Assembly (NCBI GenBank): GCA_002369175.1
Contig: DFES01000181.1
Location: forward strand, 1 to 13,396
DNA from: Selenomonadaceae bacterium UBA3796
GTDB taxonomy: Bacteria; Bacillota; Negativicutes; Selenomonadales; Selenomonadaceae
Reading direction: 5' to 3'
Length of the DNA: 13,396 nt
Each line of letters opens with the position of its first letter. Positions within the stretch are counted from its first letter, which is position 1. The notes under the pieces were generated by a model, which saw only the letters and a list, made by a program, of their open reading frames with translations, searched no databases and was not told where the DNA came from. Below, one piece after another: positions 1 to 5,777 of the stretch. The translations under genes and the position numbers were made by a program.

Positions 1-51
1 TATGAACGAGGTCTTACACTAGGGCAACCTCATTTAATCAACACGCCCTAG
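1..51 (+). CDS. 3' end of an upstream gene (partial, unidentified)
   Basis: Reading frame 1 is open from the window edge to a TAG stop at 49-51 and gives a 16-residue C-terminal tail ending LINTP. The other two plus-strand frames close almost at once. A strong hairpin terminator begins five bases after the stop, which is where the end of a gene would be expected. A 7-bp inverted repeat, CTAGGGC (19-25) and GCCCTAG (45-51), overlaps this tail. The fragment is too short to assign a family or function, and it could be a chance open frame. Confidence 0.35.
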   Translation, partial: YERGLTLGQPHLINTP

Positions 52-55
52 CAGG

Positions 56-107
56 CTCAAAAAAGCAGCGCATCGGAAGAGAGCTACCGATGCGCTGCTT
101 TTTTGAG
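56..107. terminator. Bidirectional rho-independent terminator between convergent genes
   Basis: The arms at 56-76 and 87-107 are perfectly complementary over 21 bp around a 10-nt loop (77-86). The GC-rich core, GCAGCGCATCGG, is flanked by six A's on the left arm and six T's on the right arm, so transcription from either side meets a hairpin followed by a U-run. It lies 7 bp beyond the minus-strand gene's stop and just past the presumed stop of the upstream plus-strand gene. Confidence 0.9.
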
Positions 108-114
108 AATGGAC

Positions 115-327
115 TCAGCCGTTGTTGTGGTTGCGAAGGATATTCGCAGCTTCAGAGGGGGATATGCCGCGTTCATGCAGAATGTCATAAACTTCCTGCA
201 TAGCCATGGAGTCTTTTCTTTCCAGAAGTTCCTGGCGCTTTTCTTTCAGCTCTTTCACACGCAAAGTTGCTTTTTCGATTTTTGCATCAATGAGTGCCAA
301 CTGTTCATCGATATTTCCTCTTGCCAT
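115..327 (-). CDS. Small coiled-coil protein of unknown function (70 aa)
   Basis: The start is the ATG at 327-325, preceded by a perfect AGGAGG (340-335) with 7-nt spacing. The open frame extends upstream to 393, but that longer start lies upstream of the predicted promoter's -10 box (387-382), so the 70-residue form is preferred. Residues about 5-38 are rich in Lys, Glu, Arg and Leu with heptad-like spacing and should form a coiled coil. Residues about 42-65 (EVYDILHERGISPSEAANIL) resemble a short helix-turn-helix pair. There is no signal peptide or membrane segment, so the protein is cytoplasmic. The layout loosely recalls small coiled-coil proteins such as DUF4315, but I do not recognise the family. 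It has its own promoter and terminator and is a single-gene unit. Confidence 0.8.
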   Translation of the reverse strand: MARGNIDEQLALIDAKIEKATLRVKELKEKRQELLERKDSMAMQEVYDILHERGISPSEAANILRNHNNG

Positions 328-381
328 AAGATTTCCTCCTAATTTTTCGCCGAAACAGGCATTCATAAATTTTACACTTTT

Positions 382-410
382 ATTATACGTCATGTTTTCG
401 TATGCGTCAA
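382..410 (-). promoter_or_regulatory. SigA-type promoter of the 70-aa coiled-coil gene
   Basis: On the minus strand TTGACG (410-405) and TATAAT (387-382) are separated by exactly 17 bp. These match the housekeeping consensus at 5 of 6 and 6 of 6 positions. Transcription would start near 375, about 48 nt upstream of the ATG at 327. This is the best promoter match found in the window. Confidence 0.8.
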
Positions 411-414
411 AGAA

Positions 415-446
415 AAAATGAAAAATTTTCAGAGCGCACTGAAAAT
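415..446 (-). terminator. Rho-independent terminator of rnhA
   Basis: An 8-bp perfect stem (446-439 paired with 432-425 on the minus strand, ATTTTCAG/CTGAAAAT) with a 6-nt loop is followed by TTTTTCATTTTTT. It starts nine bases after the rnhA stop codon. The stem is AT-rich and therefore weaker than the hairpin at 56-107. The T-run abuts the -35 box of the next minus-strand gene. Confidence 0.7.
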
Positions 447-454
447 CATAATTT

Positions 455-1078
455 TTACGTAAGGAATTTTAGAGCTTCATTTTTTGCGAGATGGTCGCAT
501 CGTTCATTTTTTTTGTTCCCCGCATGTCCTTTCACCCAATGGAAATTCACATGATGTTTTTGGAATAGCTCACGAAGATTTACCCATAAATCCTTGTTCT
601 TCACATCACCCCCGGTGGCTGTTTTCCATCCGTTGCGTTCCCAATTATGCAGCCAGCGTTTGGTGAAGGCATTTTTGAGATATTGGCTGTCTGTGTAGAG
701 TTCGATCGTGGAAGGTTTCTCAATGTGTGAGAGGGCGGCGATGGCAGAGGTGAGTTCCATGCGGTTATTGGTTGTACAGGGGTGTCCTCCGTAAAGTTCT
801 GTCGTTCTTCCTGTAGCTGTTTCCGTCAGAATTGCGGCCCAGCCTCCGGGGCCGTCGGGATTGCGCAGGCAGGAGCCGTCCGTGTATATGATGTACATCG
901 CATTTTCCTGCATCGTACCTTCCGCTTCATCCTTCAGCCAGGCAATGGCTTCCTGTGCTGTGGAGAAACTTTTGAATTTCGCTCCGGCATACCCCTTGGT
1001 CTGTTTTTCGCATTCTTCCCATGTGGCAAATATGCCTGTTTCCCGCCCTTGCTTTACGGCGTACACTTTGCTTTTCAT
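455..1078 (-). CDS. rnhA: Ribonuclease HI with N-terminal hybrid-binding domain
   Basis: This enzyme cleaves the RNA strand of RNA-DNA hybrids, for example R-loops and lagging-strand primers. The 207-residue protein has two parts. Residues 1-50 resemble the hybrid-binding (viroplasmin-like) domain, with KVYAVKQGRETGIF and KGYAGAKFKSF. Residues 60-207 are the catalytic domain. The expected catalytic residues are all present: D67 in YTDGSC, E108 in NRMEL, D130 in YTDSQ, H185 in VKGHAGN and D195. A Trp-rich basic segment around 142-163 matches the handle of the E. coli-type enzyme. I chose the ATG at 1078-1076 because the protein then begins at the hybrid-binding domain and AAAGGA lies 11 nt upstream. 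The frame stays open to 1153, but the extra 25 residues have no family counterpart and would overlap the promoter. It runs divergently from mlaE. Confidence 0.95.
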   Translation of the reverse strand: MKSKVYAVKQGRETGIFATWEECEKQTKGYAGAKFKSFSTAQEAIAWLKDEAEGTMQENAMYIIYTDGSCLRNPDGPGGWAAILTETATGRTTELYGGHPCTTNNRMELTSAIAALSHIEKPSTIELYTDSQYLKNAFTKRWLHNWERNGWKTATGGDVKNKDLWVNLRELFQKHHVNFHWVKGHAGNKKNERCDHLAKNEALKFLT

Positions 1079-1105
1079 AATCGTTTCCATCCTTTCTGTG
1101 AAAAT

Positions 1106-1135
1106 AGTATAACGCAACTTTTCATGGTTTGCCAG
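1106..1135 (-). promoter_or_regulatory. Candidate promoter of rnhA
   Basis: On the minus strand CTGGCA (1135-1130, 4 of 6 consensus) and TATACT (1111-1106, 5 of 6) are separated by 18 bp. A start near 1099 would give a leader of about 20 nt before the ATG at 1078. The -10 box is convincing; the -35 box is moderate. Confidence 0.5.
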
Positions 1136-1200
1136 CGGAAATGTTTGGGACACTGGGGATGGAGAAGCAATAAATTTGGTGAAAAATAAGGCGATTCCTA

Positions 1201-1229
1201 TTTACTATTTTGTTGGAGGTTGTTAAAAT
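1201..1229 (+). promoter_or_regulatory. Candidate promoter of the mla-tolC-tamB operon
   Basis: TTTACT (1201-1206, 4 of 6 consensus) and TAAAAT (1224-1229, 5 of 6) are separated by 17 bp. The predicted start near 1236 lies about 30 nt upstream of the mlaE ATG. This is the only good housekeeping-type promoter seen in the gap between rnhA and mlaE, so it probably drives the whole plus-strand block. Confidence 0.5.
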
Positions 1230-1264
1230 CGTAAGGTAGATTGATTTATATTTCGGAGGGAATT

Positions 1265-2035
1265 ATGGTCATTCGGTTTTTTGAATGGTTTGGACGCTTT
1301 GTATTGAAGCGGCTGGAGGAATTCGGAACAATTGTGCTGCTGTATGCGGAAACCATGCGGCAGCTCCGGCATAAGCCGCGAATTCGTCATATTGTGGGAC
1401 AGATGTCTCACTTAGGGGTGGATTCCCTGTCCATTGTCGGCCTTACGCTGCTCTTTACGGGCGTGGTTCTTACCCTGCAGACGGCTTCCCAGTTCATCCG
1501 GTTTGGAGCACAGTCTACGGTCGGGGCGGTGATTGCCATTGCGATTGGACGCGAATTGGGGCCGGTCCTCGTGGGAGTGGTCTGCGCGGGGCGTGTCGGT
1601 TCCGCCATCACGGCGGAGATCAGTACCATGAAGGTGACGGAGCAGATTGATGCCTTGCGCGTCATGGCGGTAAATCCTGTGGACTACCTCATCGTTCCGC
1701 GCATGCTGGCTTGCATGGCTGTGGTTCCTCTTTTGACGATCTTCGGCGATATCATCGGAATTCTTGGGGGCTGGGTCGTTGCGGTTTACTACTCCGGCAT
1801 CAGTTCCTACCTTTACATTGACTCCATTGATCGCTTTTGCAATGTTTTTGATATTACCGGAGGCATGCTCAAAGCGGTGTTCTTTGGCAATGTCATTGCA
1901 GTCCTGGGCTGCTACTATGGCTTGCATTCCCCGGATGGGGCAGAAGGTGTGGGCAAGGCGACGACACGGACAGTGGTGGCATCCATCATTGTTATTTTCA
2001 TTTTGAATGCTGTTTTGACTTTTATTTTGTTTTAA
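1265..2035 (+). CDS. mlaE: MlaE-family lipid ABC transporter permease
   Basis: This is the inner-membrane permease subunit of an MCE-type phospholipid transporter. It works as a dimer with the MlaF ATPase and the MlaD ring. The 256-residue length is typical of the family. Recognisable family segments are the hydrophobic stretch at 58-80, the signature AIGRELGPVLVGVVCAGRVG near 93-112 and the following EISTMKVTEQIDALRVMAVNP (119-138). Further hydrophobic helices lie near 141-177, 202-220 and 236-256. The start is the ATG at 1265, with GGAGG at 1255-1259. The frame also allows TTG at 1241, but the ribosome site there is weaker. It is the first gene of the plus-strand block, 20 bp upstream of mlaF. 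MlaB and MlaC partners are not encoded in the window. Confidence 0.95.
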   Translation: MVIRFFEWFGRFVLKRLEEFGTIVLLYAETMRQLRHKPRIRHIVGQMSHLGVDSLSIVGLTLLFTGVVLTLQTASQFIRFGAQSTVGAVIAIAIGRELGPVLVGVVCAGRVGSAITAEISTMKVTEQIDALRVMAVNPVDYLIVPRMLACMAVVPLLTIFGDIIGILGGWVVAVYYSGISSYLYIDSIDRFCNVFDITGGMLKAVFFGNVIAVLGCYYGLHSPDGAEGVGKATTRTVVASIIVIFILNAVLTFILF

Positions 2036-2055
2036 TTTTAATTTTGAGGAAAAAT

Positions 2056-2802
2056 ATGATAGAATTAGTGGATGTAAACAAGGTGTTTTCAGGAAAGAAT
2101 GCCTTGCGGCATATCAGCATGAAGATAAGGAAGGGGGAAACCCTTGCGATCATCGGGGGGTCCGGCTCCGGAAAGAGCACGCTCCTTCGGTTGCTCATCG
2201 GTCTCATCCGGCCTACCAGCGGCGAGATATGGATCGGTGGCAAGGAGGTTTCCAAAAGTTCGGAAGAGGAGTGGGATAAGATCAGACTCCGTATGGGGAT
2301 GGTCTTCCAGTATTCGGCTCTCTTTGATTCCATGACGGTGGGGGAAAATGTGGCTTTTGGTCTTCGAGAGCACAGGAATTACGAGGAAGCGAAGATTTTG
2401 TCCATCGTGAGGGAAAAGCTCCATCTGGTAGGGCTGGATGGGGTGGAAGATCGAATGCCCAATGAGCTTTCCGGCGGGATGAAAAAACGCGTGAGCCTTG
2501 CCAGAGCTATTGCCATTGAACCGGAAATCATCTTTTACGATGAGCCGAGTTCGGGGCTTGACCCCATCATGACCCAAAAAATTGACGAACTCATTGTGAA
2601 TACGCAAAAGGCTCTTCATGTGACTTCTGTGGTGGTCACGCATGATATGGCCAGTGCCTGCCGCATTGCCGACCGCATTGCCATGATCTATGAGGGCGAG
2701 CTGATTGCCTTGGAAACGGTAGAGCGTTTCCGAACATTGGAGGACTCCCGGGTGCAGGCATTTTTCCAGACCCTGTGCACGGTGAAGGAGGATGAGACAT
2801 GA
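2056..2802 (+). CDS. mlaF: MlaF-family lipid transporter ATPase
   Basis: This is the cytoplasmic ATPase subunit that powers MlaE-MlaD lipid transport. The 248-residue protein has the full set of ABC motifs: Walker A GGSGSGKST (34-42), Q-loop Q85 in MVFQYSALFDSMTV, signature LSGGM (138-142), Walker B IIFYDEP (158-164), D-loop SSGLDP and H-loop His196. The QYSALFDSMTV stretch and the LSGGMKKR form of the signature are characteristic of Mla/Ttg2A ATPases and separate this from ordinary importers. The ATG at 2056 follows GAGGA (2046-2050); a TTG start at 2044 is possible but would lie on that ribosome site. Its TGA overlaps the mlaD ATG (ATGA), indicating translational coupling. Confidence 0.95.
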   Translation: MIELVDVNKVFSGKNALRHISMKIRKGETLAIIGGSGSGKSTLLRLLIGLIRPTSGEIWIGGKEVSKSSEEEWDKIRLRMGMVFQYSALFDSMTVGENVAFGLREHRNYEEAKILSIVREKLHLVGLDGVEDRMPNELSGGMKKRVSLARAIAIEPEIIFYDEPSSGLDPIMTQKIDELIVNTQKALHVTSVVVTHDMASACRIADRIAMIYEGELIALETVERFRTLEDSRVQAFFQTLCTVKEDET

Positions 2803-4082
2803 CGAAGGAGGCAAAGGTAGGGGCGTTTACGCTGGGAGGGATTCTCCTGCTGCTTGCAGTGGTGGTTCATCTCAGCGGATTCCGGTTTGGAGGAAGCGAT
2901 GGATATCGTTTGTATGTTGGTTTCAGCCGGGTTACGGGTCTTGTGCCCCAGTCCGTAGTATGTCTTTCCGGTGTGCCTGTCGGCAGAGTGGAGGATATCG
3001 CGAATGAGGGGACAGGTGTAACTGTGACCTTGGATATCAACAAGGATGTGAGGATTCCAAGGGATTCTGTGGTGACGATTGAATCTACAGGTGTCATGGG
3101 AGAGAAGTTCATCAACATCATGCCCGGGCGTCACGATTCCCACCTATTCGGGGACGGGGACTACATCATCGGACAGGATGAAGAGGGTATGGATGCCATG
3201 TTCGCGAATATCAGCAAGGCGGTTCTGCAGGTGCAGGATCTCCTGACCTCCGTAAATAACATGCTGAACGATCCTCAACTCAAAGGGACACTGGTGGACA
3301 TGGTGGTGAACATGAAGGAAGCTTCCACGCATATCAATGGCCTCATGGCGGGATTGGAGCAGATGGTCTATACGAATCAGGGGAGCGTCCAGCAGACAGT
3401 TCAGAACCTGGCGGCAGCAACAGCCGGCATGCAGAGAACCATGGGCAGTGTGGAGCATATGATGGCCAATATGGATACGGTGGTCGGTGATCCACAGACT
3501 GCGGAAAACCTCAGGGCGACGCTGCAGAACATTGCGGATGCCAGTGCCAGAGTGGAACGCATGGCGGCCAGTATAGAGGGGATTGTCGGAGATCCGAAGA
3601 CAGCGGAGGATCTCAAGGCTACCATTCATAATGCACGGAGCCTCACGGATAAGGCTGACAAGATGCTTGGAAAGGTCAGCAGCATTCAGGTGAAACCGGC
3701 GGTGGATGTGCTCTACAGCGGCAAGGAAAATCAATGGCGCACGAATTTCAATGTAGATGTCGGTGAGGCAAAGGGGAATTTCCTGAGTCTGGGGTTGGAT
3801 GACATCGGTGAAGGAAATCGCTTCAATGCCCAAGTGGGAAAAAGGCAGGGGAACTTTGGCTTTCGTGCCGGAGTGATTGCCAGCAGACCCGGGATAGGGT
3901 TGGATGCTTATGCCGGAAAGAAGTGGAAGTTTTCAGCAGATGCCTACGATTTCAATGATAGGGTTCTGCGCCTTCGGACGCAGTACGAACTGGGCGGAGG
4001 GACTTACCTCATGGGGGAATTCAACGATATGACGGACGGTGATAAAAGAGCCGTTTATATGGGAATCCGAAAGACTTTTTAG
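2799..4082 (+). CDS. mlaD: Long MlaD-type MCE protein with predicted C-terminal outer-membrane barrel
   Basis: This is the substrate-binding MCE subunit of the Mla transporter, at 427 residues far longer than the roughly 180-residue E. coli MlaD. In order it has an uncleaved N-terminal membrane helix (8-27), an MCE domain (about 33-112, with GLVPQSVVCLSGVPVGRV and STGVMGEKFI), a long helical region (about 130-295) and a C-terminal segment (about 298-427). That segment holds about ten alternating beta strands separated by Gly/Asp turns and ends in Phe. The helical region contains three DP[QK]-headed units at 158, 231 and 265, the last two 34 residues apart and clearly similar. A ribosome site AAGGAGG (2785-2791) lies 7 nt before the ATG, which overlaps the mlaF stop. 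The architecture fits the transenvelope MlaD described in Veillonella. The MCE assignment is secure; the barrel is inferred from strand pattern only. Confidence 0.92.
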   Translation: MTKEAKVGAFTLGGILLLLAVVVHLSGFRFGGSDGYRLYVGFSRVTGLVPQSVVCLSGVPVGRVEDIANEGTGVTVTLDINKDVRIPRDSVVTIESTGVMGEKFINIMPGRHDSHLFGDGDYIIGQDEEGMDAMFANISKAVLQVQDLLTSVNNMLNDPQLKGTLVDMVVNMKEASTHINGLMAGLEQMVYTNQGSVQQTVQNLAAATAGMQRTMGSVEHMMANMDTVVGDPQTAENLRATLQNIADASARVERMAASIEGIVGDPKTAEDLKATIHNARSLTDKADKMLGKVSSIQVKPAVDVLYSGKENQWRTNFNVDVGEAKGNFLSLGLDDIGEGNRFNAQVGKRQGNFGFRAGVIASRPGIGLDAYAGKKWKFSADAYDFNDRVLRLRTQYELGGGTYLMGEFNDMTDGDKRAVYMGIRKTF

Positions 4083-4093
4083 GATTTGTGTTA

Positions 4094-4122
4094 TTGCATT
4101 ATAACGAATCATTCTTTATGAT
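4094..4122 (+). promoter_or_regulatory. Possible internal promoter upstream of the tolC-like gene
   Basis: TTGCAT (4094-4099, 3 of 6 consensus) and TATGAT (4117-4122, 5 of 6) are separated by 17 bp within the 124-bp gap after mlaD. An overlapping TATTAT follows at 4122-4127. The leader downstream would be about 75 nt and contains an 8-bp direct repeat, GGCAACAG. No terminator is visible in the gap, so this would be an extra start point rather than an operon boundary. Confidence 0.35.
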
Positions 4123-4206
4123 ATTATCGTGAATATTTTATGCCTTGTTTGCGGGCAACAGGGTGTCTGCCAGCGGTATAACAGGCAACAGTGGGAGGAA
4201 TAAGCC

Positions 4207-5751
4207 TTGAAAGGTTCAAAAAGGTTTTATAAAAAATTATCTTCTATGATTGCAATGGGTCTTGTGATGAGTGCTTCGGGGATCGTGTTCGCCGCCAATA
4301 CGGTAGAACTGAATCTTGAGGACAGTGTGCGTATGGCTATGGAAAACAATCGCACCATCAAGCAGTCTGTTGCAGACAGGAAGTCATCGGAATGGAGACT
4401 CCATAATGCCCGCAGGGCTACCGGGCCAAATCTTGGCTGGTCCGGCAGTGCGCTGCACTACGGCGGCTCCTATTATGAGGATGCGTCCTATTCCAATGGA
4501 TATACGAATAACCTCACCTTGACGTATCCCATTTATACGGGAGGGAAAAATGAGAATACCATCAAGAGGAACCAGTATGCATTGAATGAGGCAGATTTGA
4601 CCTTGGAATACACGAAGCAGTCGATTCGCTACAATACAATGCAGCAGTATTACAGAGTGCTCCAGTGCCGGAACAATATTGAGGTGCAGCAGGATTCTGT
4701 GCGCAGGCTTGAGGTGCATCTCGATAACGTAAATGCACAGTATCGTGTGGGAACTGTGGCGAAGGCGGATGTTCTGCAATCGCAGGTGGAACTTGCGAAT
4801 GCGAGACAAAATCTCGTTACGGCACAGAACAATTACGATGTGGCAATGGCTACGCTGAACAATCTCATTGGTCTGCCGACGGATACGAATCTGGACATCA
4901 AGGATGATTTGAGGTACACAAAATACAATCTCACGGAGGAAGGCTGTCAGGATTATGCCTTGCAAAATCGTCCGGACAACATCGCTGCCGAATACGCAGT
5001 GAAAGAGGCGGAAGCTGCAGTGGAGACAGCCAAAGCCGGTTATCGACCGACGCTGAGTGCGCAGGCTGTGAAGTATATGCTCGGGGACAAGCCCTTCAAG
5101 GATAATGCACAGGAGTATTGGACGGCAGGAGTGACGGCCAGCTGGAACATCTTCGATAACGGAGTAACGGCTGCCGGCGTCAATGAATACAAGGCTGCCC
5201 TGGAAAAGGCAAAAGAAGTTGCCGCCAAAAAGAAAGAAGATATTCAGCTGGATGTGCGGCAGTACTATTTGAATCTGCTGGCTGCTGAGAAAAACATCCA
5301 TACCATGGCGGTTGCCGTGGAGGAGGCGGAAGAGAACTACAAGATTTATCTGGTTCGGTACAGCGCCGGTGTGGATACGAACCTCAATGTTATGACCGCA
5401 GAGGAAAAGCTCAATGCGGCGCGCATGAATTATTTCAGTGCACTTTACAACTATAATACCAGCAAGGCAGCGTTGGATTCGGCCATGGGTGTTCCCGTGG
5501 ATGTGGATGCTTCCCGTTATTATGAAGAGGAGCTCAAGTCCAATTCGGTGAAGAAAGCCCGTGAGGCCGGAGAAATTCTGCCGGGTACACTGGTGGACAG
5601 CCCCATCCGTCATGCGGACGGCACACCGGCTCAGGCGGTTCCAAGAATGGAAAATAATGGAGAGAAGGCAGATGTTCCGAAGAGTGAGGAGACACCGGAG
5701 ACAGTGGAACCGGCCGGGGAAGCGTCTGTGGAAGAAGAGTTGGCAAAATAA
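4207..5751 (+). CDS. tolC: TolC-family outer-membrane efflux channel protein
   Basis: TolC-family proteins trimerise into a beta barrel plus periplasmic alpha tunnel that lets substrates leave through the outer membrane. The 514-residue protein has a signal peptide (1-29, cleavage after VFA) and the two tandem OEP repeats of the family, about 36-225 and 247-430. YPIYTGGKNENTI (107-119) and WNIFDNGV (313-320) are the matching segments in each repeat, and both repeats contain long Gln/Ala/Asn-rich helices. After about residue 435 an acidic Pro/Glu-rich tail of roughly 80 residues follows, probably disordered. The start is TTG, supported by GGAGG (4194-4198) 8 nt upstream and by the signal peptide beginning there. 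No inner-membrane pump or adaptor gene lies nearby; the neighbours are lipid-transport genes. The symbol is by family and does not imply E. coli TolC function. Confidence 0.93.
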   Translation: MKGSKRFYKKLSSMIAMGLVMSASGIVFAANTVELNLEDSVRMAMENNRTIKQSVADRKSSEWRLHNARRATGPNLGWSGSALHYGGSYYEDASYSNGYTNNLTLTYPIYTGGKNENTIKRNQYALNEADLTLEYTKQSIRYNTMQQYYRVLQCRNNIEVQQDSVRRLEVHLDNVNAQYRVGTVAKADVLQSQVELANARQNLVTAQNNYDVAMATLNNLIGLPTDTNLDIKDDLRYTKYNLTEEGCQDYALQNRPDNIAAEYAVKEAEAAVETAKAGYRPTLSAQAVKYMLGDKPFKDNAQEYWTAGVTASWNIFDNGVTAAGVNEYKAALEKAKEVAAKKKEDIQLDVRQYYLNLLAAEKNIHTMAVAVEEAEENYKIYLVRYSAGVDTNLNVMTAEEKLNAARMNYFSALYNYNTSKAALDSAMGVPVDVDASRYYEEELKSNSVKKAREAGEILPGTLVDSPIRHADGTPAQAVPRMENNGEKADVPKSEETPETVEPAGEASVEEELAK

Positions 5752-5777
5752 TTTACACATGAGACGGAGACCAGGAA

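Noticed and set aside
3..12. GAACGAGG near the window start matches the inverted repeat arm at 10176-10184
   Set aside because: Only eight bases are shared, which is expected by chance in a window of this size on two strands.
1241..1264. TTG at 1241 as the mlaE start
   Set aside because: It would add eight residues and has only a weak AAGG upstream, while the ATG at 1265 has GGAGG at a workable distance.
4384..5760. 458-residue minus-strand open frame antisense to the tolC-like gene
   Set aside because: The plus-strand OEP repeats and signal peptide are clear; the antisense translation looks random.
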